Source of the DNA: Chryseobacterium sp. 52
Lineage (GTDB): Bacteria > Bacteroidota > Bacteroidia > Flavobacteriales > Weeksellaceae
NCBI RefSeq assembly: GCF_002754245.1
Contig: NZ_PEEX01000001.1
Location: 4,940,001 to 5,004,000, forward strand
DNA length: 64,000 nucleotides
Direction: 5' to 3'
This document shows positions 54,104 through 61,754 of this stretch, piece by piece (the first letter of the stretch is position 1; every line of letters starts with the position of its first letter). A program made the translations under genes and the position numbers. The notes beneath the pieces are model-generated. The model was not told the DNA's origin. It made no database searches and saw nothing but the letters and a program-made list of their open reading frames with translations.

Positions 54104-54466
54104 TTATTTATATGCTCTTTTCATATCCTGAAAAGCCCAGTCTGCCATAGCATCAATAACGGGTGCCAATCGGTTTCCGGCTTCACTCAATTCATAAGTA
54201 ACATGAGGCGGTACTACGGGTCTTGCTGTTCTGACTACCAATCCGTCTGCTTCCAGCTGTTTTAAATGCTGGATCAACATTTTTTCTGTGACCTCCGGAA
54301 TGGCTCTTTTCAGTTCACTGTATCTTTTAGTGCCAGTTGAGAGCTGAAAGAGGATAATAGGCTTCCAAAAACCTCCAATCTTTTCCATGACGTACATCAC
54401 AGGGCACTGTTCCAATATATTCTTTCTATTCTCCTGAATGGTAGAGCTTTCTTTAATTGCTGTCAT
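54104..54466 (-). CDS. HxlR family transcriptional regulator
   Basis: The protein has 120 residues. It has the HxlR winged helix: CPVMYVMEKIGGFWKPIILFQL with the conserved Cys of the sensing subgroup, RYSELKRAIPEVTEKMLIQHLKQLEADGLVVR as the HTH, and VPPHVTYELSEAGNRLAP as the wing and dimer end. Members with this N-terminal Cys sense quinones or electrophiles by thiol chemistry. It is divergent from the NmrA gene and the interval carries an operator, so it likely represses both itself and NmrA. Confidence 0.93.
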   Translation of the reverse strand: MTAIKESSTIQENRKNILEQCPVMYVMEKIGGFWKPIILFQLSTGTKRYSELKRAIPEVTEKMLIQHLKQLEADGLVVRTARPVVPPHVTYELSEAGNRLAPVIDAMADWAFQDMKRAYK

Positions 54467-54485
54467 GATACATACTTTAGGGTAA

Positions 54486-54507
54486 GTACTTGTATAAAAG
54501 TAAGTAC
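54486..54507. promoter_or_regulatory. HxlR-type operator between divergent promoters
   Basis: GTACTT (54486-54491) and AAGTAC (54502-54507) form a 22-bp inverted repeat with a 10-nt centre, the size of known HxlR/YodB operators. On the plus strand it covers the -33 TTG of the NmrA promoter. On the minus strand it lies just downstream of a TATATTTG -7 element at 54507-54514, so a bound dimer could block both promoters. Confidence 0.7.
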
Positions 54508-54520
54508 AAATATACCTTTG
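54490..54520 (+). promoter_or_regulatory. Promoter of the NmrA gene
   Basis: TTG at 54490-54492, a 20-nt spacer and TACCTTTG at 54513-54520 (an exact TANNTTTG). The ATG follows 25 nt later. Confidence 0.7.
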
Positions 54521-54545
54521 TTATCAGAATAAAAAAATATTTATT

Positions 54546-55424
54546 ATGAAAATTATCATCACAGGTTCACTAGGGAATGTTGCAAAACCATTGGCACAGC
54601 AGTTAATTGCAGAAGGACATCATATCACTGTCATCAGCAGCAGCGAAACAAGAAGAAATGATATTGAATCATTAGGGGCAAAAGCAGCCATTGGTTCTAT
54701 TACGGATGTCGATTTTTTAGTTGCTACATTTGATGGTGCTGACGCTGTATTTGCAATGACACCTCCAATTATGGGTGAAACTAATATCATTGAAAATACG
54801 ATCAGTACAGGAAAAAACTATGCTGAAGCTATTACAAAAACACAAGTCAAACGTGTGGTAATGTTAAGCAGTGTAGGAGCAGATTCTCCTGTAGAAAACG
54901 GCCCGATTGCAGGACTTCATCATATTGAAAATATTTATAATGGTTTGGAAAACACTTCAGCAACGTTTCTAAGAGCGGGTTATTTTTATATCAATTTATT
55001 TAATGATATTCCATTGATCAAAAATGCAGGAATTATCGGTGGGAACTATTCTGAAAATGTAGATATTCCGTTGGTTCATCCTAATGATATCGCTAAAGCT
55101 GTTGCAGAAGAACTTGTGAAAAATTCTTCAGGCAAGAATATCCGTTATATTGTAAGTGATGTCCGTAAAGCTTCTGATTTGGCAAAAGTTTTAGGTTCAG
55201 CTACTGGAAACCCGGCTTTACCTTGGGTTGAATTTACGGATGAACAGTCTTTAGATGGAATGCTTCAGGCGGGACTGCCTCAGGAAATGTCCGAATTATA
55301 TGTTGAAATGGGAAAAGGAATCCGTACAGGTATTGTGCAGGAGGATTTTATCAAACACGGCTCACCGATTGGCGGAGAAACTAAACTGGAAGATTTTGCG
55401 AAAGAATTTGCATCTAAGTTTTAA
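54546..55424 (+). CDS. NmrA/SDR family NAD(P)-binding oxidoreductase
   Basis: The protein has 292 residues. The dinucleotide-binding start is ITGSLGNVAKPLAQQLIAEGH; VVMLSSVGADSP and FLRAGYFYIN follow as in atypical SDRs that act as quinone or NADPH sensors/reductases. A catalytic Tyr-xxx-Lys is not evident, as is normal in NmrA-like members. It is regulated by the divergent HxlR. In other bacteria this pair (HxlR + NmrA or quinone reductase) responds to electrophilic quinones. Confidence 0.88.
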   Translation: MKIIITGSLGNVAKPLAQQLIAEGHHITVISSSETRRNDIESLGAKAAIGSITDVDFLVATFDGADAVFAMTPPIMGETNIIENTISTGKNYAEAITKTQVKRVVMLSSVGADSPVENGPIAGLHHIENIYNGLENTSATFLRAGYFYINLFNDIPLIKNAGIIGGNYSENVDIPLVHPNDIAKAVAEELVKNSSGKNIRYIVSDVRKASDLAKVLGSATGNPALPWVEFTDEQSLDGMLQAGLPQEMSELYVEMGKGIRTGIVQEDFIKHGSPIGGETKLEDFAKEFASKF

Positions 55425-55448
55425 TATGTTTTTTTTAAGCTTGTATAA

Positions 55449-55483
55449 AAATTTTCGGCGCACCTTTGGTGCGCCGAAAATTT
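55449..55483. terminator. Strong bidirectional terminator
   Basis: AAATTTTCGGCGCACC pairs perfectly with GGTGCGCCGAAAATTT around TTT. A- and T-runs flank it on both sides. It lies between the converging NmrA gene (+) and phosphodiesterase gene (-). Confidence 0.88.
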
Positions 55484-55504
55484 ATCTTAAAATCAGAATT
55501 TAAA

Positions 55505-56788
55505 TTATTTTTTGTCCTTCAAAATTTCTTTTAAAACCTTAAACTTTCCATCGATAGGCTGATCAATTTTTAATCCCAATATTTCAGTGACCAAGGGATA
55601 TACATTCACATTAGCAAATTCATTGATTACTAAGTTATTTTTAAACTCAGGGCCCCAGGCATAGAAAGTAGCTTTCATTTCAGGAACTGTTTTTGGATTG
55701 TAACCGTGTTTTCCAACGGATGTTTTCTTTCCTTTTTCTAGAAATATTTTGGGAGCTTTTGGAATCAGAAGGATCTGACCAATTCTGTCATATCTGTCGT
55801 CTTTCGTTGCAAAATGTAAGTATTTGGGTAATTTTTTATCTAAGTATACTTCATAGTTATCCGTTTTGCAGGCTTTCAATTCTTTATACACTGCTTTCAC
55901 CTCAGCAGGATTTTTGACATAAACTCTCAGAAGGGTCTGAGAATTATAAAAATCAAATCTGTTTTTATTGAAAAGCATGGCAGGGATCTCCAACGGCGTG
56001 CCTCCATCTACCTGTATCATTCCGTGATCGGAAACGAAGATAAAGTTTACATTTTTTAATCCTAAATCATTCACTTTCTGAACAAGCTCACCCATTGCAT
56101 GATCAATCAAATGGACTGCATTTTCTGTTTCTACAGCTTCCGGTCCGTAATGATGCCCACTCCCATCGACTTCCGGGAAATAAAGCGAGATGAAATGGGG
56201 TCTCTGTTCTGCAGGTAATTTCAGCCAGTTCACTACTTTCTCTACTTTTTCAGAGGGTTTGAATTTCTCATGATACGGATAGTAGTACGATGGTCTCATT
56301 CCTCCTGCATCACTTGCAGATCCTACCCACATCAGGGAAGCTGAAACCATTCCCTGCTTTTCAGCGAGTGCCCAAAGCGGAGTTCCGCCATACCAGCTGC
56401 CATCTTCAGCATTTTTCTTATTGCTCATCGCATAAGGTTCTTTTCTTTTGTAATCATAGAAAAAATTATCAATCAATCCATGATGTGAAGGATAGAGTCC
56501 GGTAATCAGACTCCAGTGATTGGGGAAAGTAATACTGGGGTAACTTGGAATCATCGCTTCAGCCTGAACACCTTCAGAAGCTAATTTCAGAAGATTTTCT
56601 GCATTGTATTTTTTAGCATAATCATAACGGAAACCGTCTGTGGAGATCATGATTACATAAGGTTTAGCCTGTGCCTCAGCACTGTTGGCACGGCCAGTAA
56701 CAACTACCTGAGCTGTATCTATACTTGCCTGCTGAGCGCAGATCGCCAAAGAAAAAAGCAGCAGCACAATTTGTATTCCTCGCTTCAT
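55505..56788 (-). CDS. Ectonucleotide pyrophosphatase/phosphodiesterase-like (alkaline phosphatase superfamily)
   Basis: The protein has 427 residues from the ATG at 56788, with a signal peptide ending near CAQQ. The first metal-binding stretch is VIMISTDGFRYDYAKKYNAEN; the nucleophile Thr lies in PSYPSITFPNHWSLITGLYP. The remaining metal ligands are in PEVDGSGHHYGPEA and FVSDHGMIQV, and in VGKHGYNPKTVPEMK. It hydrolyses nucleotide or phosphodiester bonds in the periplasm or outside. It is transcribed alone on the minus strand. Confidence 0.92.
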   Translation of the reverse strand: MKRGIQIVLLLFSLAICAQQASIDTAQVVVTGRANSAEAQAKPYVIMISTDGFRYDYAKKYNAENLLKLASEGVQAEAMIPSYPSITFPNHWSLITGLYPSHHGLIDNFFYDYKRKEPYAMSNKKNAEDGSWYGGTPLWALAEKQGMVSASLMWVGSASDAGGMRPSYYYPYHEKFKPSEKVEKVVNWLKLPAEQRPHFISLYFPEVDGSGHHYGPEAVETENAVHLIDHAMGELVQKVNDLGLKNVNFIFVSDHGMIQVDGGTPLEIPAMLFNKNRFDFYNSQTLLRVYVKNPAEVKAVYKELKACKTDNYEVYLDKKLPKYLHFATKDDRYDRIGQILLIPKAPKIFLEKGKKTSVGKHGYNPKTVPEMKATFYAWGPEFKNNLVINEFANVNVYPLVTEILGLKIDQPIDGKFKVLKEILKDKK

Positions 56789-56892
56789 TGTCAAATTTTT
56801 TGGCAAAGTTACGGTCTATACTGCTCCCGGAAAAGTATATGAGATTAAAAGTATATTAAAACAGATTAAAAATGCTCTACGGTTACTTATTT

Positions 56893-57738
56893 CTAAAGAT
56901 CCTTCTTCATTTCAAACTGTGACACCCAGTTTTTAAGACCTATTGTATTACTGAGAAAAGCAGACGTATTTTCTGAAACATCATCCACATTATTGAAAGA
57001 TACGGCCTGGCCTTTCACTATATTTCCGATACGACTGAACAATTTTGTACCAATCCCCTGCTTTCTATAATTTTTATCAACAGCTATCTGATAGATTTTT
57101 CTGACTGCAGGATTATAAACAGCATATCCTACAAGCTGCTCATCTTTATATCCTCCAAGAATACAACACTGCCGGCGAATTTGTTCAAGCACCATTATTG
57201 AACTCTGCCATGAGGGTTGGATATCCCAGAAAGACTGAAAAATTTCCCATTGAAAATGGTCTATTTCTTCCAGCCGTATTTCAGAATTCTTTTCTTCAAG
57301 ATCAATTATTCCGTTAAAACACAGCAATTTCCGGGTAATTTTGAAGCCTAAATGTTCATATGCTCTGATCGCAGGAACATTTCCTTCAATCACTTCAAGA
57401 GTGAGTGCTTCTGTATGTATTTCATTTAAGACAGGAAGAACATAGTCATACATTTTTCTTACCAGCCCCTGCCCTCTGTATTCAGGAATTACACCTGTTC
57501 CAGCATTATATACGGTATACTTTCCATCTTTCTCTTTTTTAGCATTAAGAATAAATCCTACCAGCTTTTCTGATTCAAATGTACCTACAGAAAGGTTCAT
57601 ATCTATTTTATCTGCTACAATTTTTGATTCAAGCTGTTCCAGTGATAAATGAAACGGAACGATATAATCTGAAAAAGAAGTGTTAAACACAGATAAAAGT
57701 TCTTCTACATTGATATTTCTTAAAATTCTGATTTCCAT
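56893..57738 (-). CDS. Protein with two tandem GNAT acetyltransferase domains
   Basis: The protein has 281 residues. The first domain (residues about 1-140) has VYNAGTGVIPEYRGQGLVRKMYDY and ALTLEVIEGNVPAIRAYEHLGF. The second (about 150-281) has IYQIAVDKNYRKQGIGTKLFSRIG and ends FLSNTIGLKNWVSQFEM. Both have intact acetyl-CoA loops (RGQGLV and RKQGIG). Such double-domain GNATs include mycothiol synthase-like enzymes and many of unknown substrate. It stands alone. Confidence 0.88.
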   Translation of the reverse strand: MEIRILRNINVEELLSVFNTSFSDYIVPFHLSLEQLESKIVADKIDMNLSVGTFESEKLVGFILNAKKEKDGKYTVYNAGTGVIPEYRGQGLVRKMYDYVLPVLNEIHTEALTLEVIEGNVPAIRAYEHLGFKITRKLLCFNGIIDLEEKNSEIRLEEIDHFQWEIFQSFWDIQPSWQSSIMVLEQIRRQCCILGGYKDEQLVGYAVYNPAVRKIYQIAVDKNYRKQGIGTKLFSRIGNIVKGQAVSFNNVDDVSENTSAFLSNTIGLKNWVSQFEMKKDL

Positions 57739-57865
57739 ATATTATTTTTAGGCTGTATAGTATTGAATGGTTACTCTCCTTTCAATCCTTTCTCATAGTG
57801 ATCCGGTAAAAAACAGTCTGTCATTTTAAAAGCTAATATAATGAAACTTATTTCCTGATAAACAG

Positions 57866-57893
57866 AAAAATGCCTCTAATACATAGAGGCATT
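57866..57893 (-). terminator. Terminator of the minus-strand cytochrome operon
   Basis: AATGCCTCTA pairs with TAGAGGCATT, and an A-run on the plus strand side gives a T-run after the stem on the minus strand. It lies 32 nt past the DOMON gene stop codon. Confidence 0.75.
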
Positions 57894-57924
57894 GACACAT
57901 TAATCATTATATAACCTAGAGGAA

Positions 57925-58680
57925 TTACTCTTTGATCAGTTTTTCATAAGACATACTTCCATCTTTCAAAGTAATCTCGAAATAATAAATACCGGGCTTT
58001 AAATCTCTGACATCAATATTTTCTCCGTCAGGTTTTACAGATTTTACTTTTCTTCCTGCTGATTCATAAATATCAACAGATTTCACTTTATCTGCATTTT
58101 TAAAGCTTACCATTTCTTTAGCAGGATTTGGATAAAGAATCGTTTTTTTGCTTTCTGCAACGGCTTCGCTTGTACCCAATACGGTTCTGCTTAATACTGC
58201 ATAATCTCTATCCCCTCCATGATAGCCAAGTCCCAGATTTCCAAATCTTCTTGCATAAAAAACATTGATAGAGGAAGTGGTGTTGGCAAAAGCAAAATCA
58301 CCTGTACCTCCGGTAAGGCTTCTGGTAGCGACTATGGTTCTTGTCGTTCCGGCAATCGTATTTGAAGTCACAGTCCAATCCTGAGCAGCATCTGCGGTAG
58401 GAGTCGTCATCCCGATAAAAGTATAATCTCTTGCGGTAGCAGAGCTATAAATAAAACCGTCAGATCCATTAGCCATCCCTCCTGAATCTACTCCGTTTCC
58501 TCCAAAGCCTATTCCAAGCATTGAATTGCTGTCACCAGTCAGTGTAAGGGTCACCTGGGTGGCCGTTGTTGTAATCTTTGCTGTCATACCGGCAGCTGGC
58601 AGGCTAACCGTTCCTGTCGTAAACTGAGCCCAAGCAAAATTAGCTAGAGCAACACTAAGTATTAGTAAAACTTTTTTCAT
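57925..58680 (-). CDS. DOMON-like protein exported by T9SS, probable heme binder
   Basis: The protein has 251 residues with a signal peptide (cleavage near residue 18, WAQ). The middle is a beta-sandwich of DOMON type: TAKITTTATQVTLTLTGDSNSMLGIGFGG, DGFIYSSATARDYTFIG, LTGGTGDFAFANTT, GLGYHGGDRDYAVLS. M54 and H154 are 100 residues apart, close to the Met/His heme ligand pair of fungal cellobiose dehydrogenase cytochrome, so heme b binding is likely but not proven. The last 70 residues are a T9SS sorting domain (ILYPNPAKEMVSF, VDIYESAGRKVKS, GIYYFEITLK). It is the last gene of a five-gene operon. Confidence 0.78.
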   Translation of the reverse strand: MKKVLLILSVALANFAWAQFTTGTVSLPAAGMTAKITTTATQVTLTLTGDSNSMLGIGFGGNGVDSGGMANGSDGFIYSSATARDYTFIGMTTPTADAAQDWTVTSNTIAGTTRTIVATRSLTGGTGDFAFANTTSSINVFYARRFGNLGLGYHGGDRDYAVLSRTVLGTSEAVAESKKTILYPNPAKEMVSFKNADKVKSVDIYESAGRKVKSVKPDGENIDVRDLKPGIYYFEITLKDGSMSYEKLIKE

Positions 58681-58681
58681 T

Positions 58682-59209
58682 TTAATTTTTTAATAGGTTG
58701 ATGATTTCTTTATTATTGGTCTGTAAAGCATACTCAAAGGGAGTCATTCCCATTGAATCTTTTTTAGATTTGTCTGCTTTATGGTTAAGCAGCATTTCGA
58801 TCAATTCCCTGTTCCCGAACTTTACTGCCCAGAACAGAGGGGTGGATCCCGTGGCATCTGCGATATTTGGATCTGCATTTTTGCTTAATAAATAGGCTAC
58901 CAAATCTTTATTATATTTTACAGAAAGTCCTGCTAAAGCAGTTCCTTCTTTACTTTTATAATTAATATCTTTTACATTATCCATCAAAAATTTAGCGACT
59001 TCCGTATTCCCTCTGTAGCATGCCAGAATAAGAGACGAGAAGCCATTTTCATTGGTTTGATTGATAATATCCGGATCCTGTTTCATGAGGTCTTTCACTT
59101 CATTCACCGTTCCGCTTCTGGCAATATCAAATATTGATTTTGCTTTTTCCTGAGCAGATATCAAAAATAAATTCAGGAAAACACTTATGATGAAGATGAT
59201 CTTTTTCAT
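58682..59209 (-). CDS. Ankyrin-repeat protein with signal peptide
   Basis: The protein has 175 residues. The signal peptide is MKKIIFIISVFLNLFLISAQ, then at least four ankyrin units follow: NENGFSSLILACYRGNTEVAKFLMD, KEGTALAGLSVKYNKDLVAYLLSKNADPN, ATGSTPLFWAVKFGNRELIEMLLNHKAD and SMGMTPFEYALQTNNKEIINLLKN. It should be a periplasmic adaptor. It overlaps the YceI gene by 4 nt and is 1 nt from the DOMON gene, so it belongs to the cytochrome operon, where ankyrin proteins are common neighbours of peroxidases or cytochromes. Confidence 0.88.
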   Translation of the reverse strand: MKKIIFIISVFLNLFLISAQEKAKSIFDIARSGTVNEVKDLMKQDPDIINQTNENGFSSLILACYRGNTEVAKFLMDNVKDINYKSKEGTALAGLSVKYNKDLVAYLLSKNADPNIADATGSTPLFWAVKFGNRELIEMLLNHKADKSKKDSMGMTPFEYALQTNNKEIINLLKN

Positions 59210-59751
59210 TGTTTTGTCATTACATAATTATATTCCACATTGACATTTTCAGCTACCTTTTTGGTTACCATTTTCGGGATCGTTACGCTGTAATCTACCG
59301 GTTTTGCCATAAAGGCTCCCTGCATATAGATCTTTCCGTCTTTGGAATAAATAGAAGCTACAGAGGAAACGGCCTTATCTACTCCATGAAAATTCAGAGT
59401 TCCCTGAACGGTATATTTCTGTGGGGAAGCGGTAAGTTTTGTTTTATCAAAACCGGCGATCTTCCCTTTGAATGTTGCCTTTGGATATTTTGCGGTCTCT
59501 GCATAACTTTCGTTAAAATGTTCTTCCATTAATTTCACTTTAAAATGAAAGTTTTTCACGGCAGAAACGGAAGCCATTTCTCCGGTATCAGCATTCAATA
59601 CGACAATATTATTGCCATCTTTGGCGTATACATCTTCAAACAGGGGCACGGATGCTTCAAAGGTCACACTGCCTGTTTTGGAGCTATATTTCTGAGCTGA
59701 AGCAAAGCCTGCAAAAAAAAGCACTGCACTCATTACTAGTAATCTTCTCAT
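59206..59751 (-). CDS. YceI family periplasmic lipid-binding protein
   Basis: The protein has 181 residues with a signal peptide (cleavage near residue 19, ASAQ). The YceI beta-barrel is recognisable by SKTGSVTFEASVPLFEDVYA, MEEHFNESYAETAKYPKATFKGKI and YTVQGTLNFHGVDKAVSS. YceI proteins bind polyisoprenoid or quinone-like lipids and are often encoded with cytochromes. It is separated by 12 nt from the cytochrome gene and overlaps the ankyrin gene by 4 nt. Confidence 0.92.
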   Translation of the reverse strand: MRRLLVMSAVLFFAGFASAQKYSSKTGSVTFEASVPLFEDVYAKDGNNIVVLNADTGEMASVSAVKNFHFKVKLMEEHFNESYAETAKYPKATFKGKIAGFDKTKLTASPQKYTVQGTLNFHGVDKAVSSVASIYSKDGKIYMQGAFMAKPVDYSVTIPKMVTKKVAENVNVEYNYVMTKQ

Positions 59752-59763
59752 ATCAAATAATTT

Positions 59764-60105
59764 TTAATTTTCAGTAAGCCCATCGGCTTTCCATTTTATG
59801 AAGGTGTTGATCTGGGTTTGTGATAAAGAGCCTCCCTGTGGCATTTTTTGGGGATCTCCGTTACCTCTTTGTATTCTGTCTATGATCCCGTCAATGTTAC
59901 TTTTAACATCGGTGTAAGTGACCAAAGGTTTAAAACTTCCTGCGCCGTGGCAGTTCATGCAGTTGTTATCAACAATTGTTTTTACCTCAGCATTGTATTT
60001 GACAAGTACCGTAATAGGGGTATTGTCTGAGATTTCCTCATAGGTTCTGCTGTCACAAGCAGTTAACAGAGCAGCTGATGACAATATGTATAGTATTTTC
60101 TTCAT
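59764..60105 (-). CDS. Lipoprotein c-type cytochrome
   Basis: The protein has 113 residues from the ATG at 60105. A longer frame would overlap the preceding gene and add ten residues before the signal. The lipobox is LLTAC (Cys17). The heme site is CMNCH at residues 49-53 and the distal ligand is probably M88 in KMPQGGSLS. It is thus a single-heme, lipid-anchored cytochrome of the periplasm. It lies 1 nt after the beta-barrel gene in a near-gapless operon; electron transfer across the envelope is the natural inference. Confidence 0.93.
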   Translation of the reverse strand: MKKILYILSSAALLTACDSRTYEEISDNTPITVLVKYNAEVKTIVDNNCMNCHGAGSFKPLVTYTDVKSNIDGIIDRIQRGNGDPQKMPQGGSLSQTQINTFIKWKADGLTEN

Positions 60106-60106
60106 A

Positions 60107-60949
60107 TTAAAAAACTCTATAAAGGTTAAACCCAAAGAAAATCTGGCCCTTTCCCCATTTTCCTACAGCATTGGAGAGGTATCCTATATCTGAATTGATC
60201 TGGGAATTTGTGAATAAAAGCTGGAAAACATGTCCCCCGGTTTCTATATCTACCCCTAAAGACAAAGGATTTTTATAAAAACTGTGATTGTCAAAATTCA
60301 CAAAATATTCTGCATTGAGAGAAATTCTTTTGGAAATTTTATACCGGCCACCTAATCCGGCCAGAAACTGATTTTTATCTTCAATAGCCGGATCATAAAG
60401 ATTTTTATGAATGTATGAAGGGGTAAGCTGTAATGAAAATTTATCATTAAATCTTCTTGAAATCAAAGCCTGGGTAAGATAGGAAAGCCTGTCGCCGAAT
60501 TTAAGATAGGGATAATTATCTTTATCCAAATCTGTATTGAGCCCCATTACATTATAGCCCACAATATCCGCCGGAAAATCATCTGTCTGCCTAACCAGGC
60601 GATACTTTACAGCGCCTTCGAATGTTTTCATATTCGTTTCTCTGGAAAGGCTGACTGACACTGCATCTGTAACGCCATAAATCACACCCAGTTTCGTAGA
60701 GGCATCATCCAGACCGAAAAAGTTTTTGAATCCTGTACTGATGTCTCCGAAACGGTGCGCTATGACGATGTACCATTCGTTTTTAGCAGTGAGTTTCGTA
60801 GATTGTCCCGTAACGATCTGCAAGGCTTTAAATGCCGGCTGTGAAACTTCTGAATTGGTTTTGAGTGTGTCAATATCTTTCAACAGATCTTCCTGTGCTG
60901 AGACAAGACCTGAAGCCAATACCGACAAAAAAAAGAAAGTTTTTGTCAT
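60107..60949 (-). CDS. DUF5777 outer-membrane beta-barrel protein
   Basis: The protein has 280 residues from the ATG at 60949; a TTG two codons earlier is possible. The signal peptide ends near residue 18 (VSAQ). The mature sequence alternates short hydrophobic strands with loops (WYIVIAHRFGDIS, LGVIYGVTDAVSVSLSRETNM, FEGAVKYRLVRQ, SLQLTPSYIHKNL, GQIFFGFNLYRVF at the end), the pattern of an outer-membrane barrel of about 14 strands. DUF5777 proteins are found with cytochromes in Bacteroidota. It heads the five-gene operon behind a Crp-type promoter. Confidence 0.9.
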   Translation of the reverse strand: MTKTFFFLSVLASGLVSAQEDLLKDIDTLKTNSEVSQPAFKALQIVTGQSTKLTAKNEWYIVIAHRFGDISTGFKNFFGLDDASTKLGVIYGVTDAVSVSLSRETNMKTFEGAVKYRLVRQTDDFPADIVGYNVMGLNTDLDKDNYPYLKFGDRLSYLTQALISRRFNDKFSLQLTPSYIHKNLYDPAIEDKNQFLAGLGGRYKISKRISLNAEYFVNFDNHSFYKNPLSLGVDIETGGHVFQLLFTNSQINSDIGYLSNAVGKWGKGQIFFGFNLYRVF

Positions 60950-60977
60950 ATACAATTTGAATTAAATTATGATATGA

Positions 60978-61023
60978 CAAACTTATTGAGTTATAATTTC
61001 ATAAGTATGTGATAAAAGTCACC
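60978..61023 (-). promoter_or_regulatory. Promoter with CRP-like activator site for the DUF5777-cytochrome operon
   Basis: On the minus strand, TAAGTTTG at 60978-60985 is an exact TANNTTTG -7 element, and no TTG is found at the -33 position. At 61008-61023 lies TGTGA-N6-TCACC, one base off the classical TGTGA-N6-TCACA CRP box. Its centre is about 35 nt upstream of the -7 element, that is near -43 from the expected transcription start, the place for activators that contact polymerase directly. A further palindrome TTATCA-A-TGATAA is at 61037-61049. Confidence 0.7.
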
Positions 61024-61075
61024 GAAAAAAATGTTTTTATCAATGATAAGTATAAAAACATCAGAACGCCATATC

Positions 61076-61738
61076 TCAGACGGGTCTAAGGCTTTCATTT
61101 ACAGGGATTTTAATGCCTTCTTTGGTCTGGATAATTTCACCTTCATTTTCAATCTTTTTTAAGACTCTGCTCACTACTTCTCTGGACGTCCCCAGGCTAT
61201 TGGCTATTTCACGGTGTGTAACTTTTAACGGGTTGTTTCCTGTAGCCGATATCTGTTGTTTGATATAGTTCAGTACCCTTTTGTCAAGCCTGTGGAATAC
61301 TGCATCATTCACCATATTCATAACATCTGAAAAGCGTTTGTCATATTCATAGTAAAACACCCTGTTGATCTCCGGAAACCGGATAAGCCATTGATGCATC
61401 ACGGAAACAGGGATAAGCATAACCTCGGATTCTTCTTCGGCAACAGCGTATATCCTGCTTGTGTAATCTGTAAAAATAGATGAGAAAGTCATCAGACAGC
61501 TGTCATTAGGTTTTATATAGTAATAAATAAGTTCTCTGCCGTCATTGAGAGAGAAAACCTTGATGGAGCCTTTTAACAGAAAAGGCACATATTTATTTTT
61601 CTGCCCTTCCCTGATAATTTCAGTTTTTGCCTTTATATTGGCCATAACTGAATTTGCATGCAGTTCATTTAAAAAACTTTCGCCTAAAAAGCCAAATTTG
61701 CTAAGAATAAATTGATCAGTTACCATATCTGTTATCAT
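61076..61738 (-). CDS. Crp/Fnr family transcriptional regulator
   Basis: The protein has 220 residues. The N-terminal cyclic-nucleotide-like beta-roll (KTEIIREGQKNKYVPFLLKGSIKVFSLNDGRELIYYY) is followed by a dimer helix and the C-terminal HTH: THREIANSLGTSREVVSRVLKKIE. The recognition helix R-E-x-x-x-R matches that of E. coli CRP (SRETVGR), which binds TGTGA, so the box 53 nt downstream fits it. No Cys cluster for an FNR iron-sulfur centre is visible. The start is the ATG at 61738; a TTG at 61744 and an ATG at 61726 are alternatives. Confidence 0.92.
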   Translation of the reverse strand: MITDMVTDQFILSKFGFLGESFLNELHANSVMANIKAKTEIIREGQKNKYVPFLLKGSIKVFSLNDGRELIYYYIKPNDSCLMTFSSIFTDYTSRIYAVAEEESEVMLIPVSVMHQWLIRFPEINRVFYYEYDKRFSDVMNMVNDAVFHRLDKRVLNYIKQQISATGNNPLKVTHREIANSLGTSREVVSRVLKKIENEGEIIQTKEGIKIPVNESLRPV

Positions 61739-61746
61739 TTTCAAAA

Positions 61747-61754
61747 CAAATATA
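61747..61754 (-). promoter_or_regulatory. Promoter -7 element of the Crp/Fnr gene
   Basis: TATATTTG on the minus strand, an exact TANNTTTG, ends 8 nt before the ATG. No -33 TTG is seen at the right distance. The transcript would have little or no leader if translation begins at 61738. Confidence 0.45.

Noticed and set aside
57771..57824. 17-codon minus-strand frame (MTDCFLPDHYEKGLKGE) before the double-GNAT gene
   Set aside because: Short and without a recognisable motif; could be a leader peptide but nothing else supports it.
61037..61049. TTATCA-A-TGATAA palindrome as an FNR box
   Set aside because: The FNR consensus is TTGAT-N4-ATCAA. This palindrome has a one-base centre and the regulator has no visible iron-sulfur Cys cluster. 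It is mentioned only as a second possible site.
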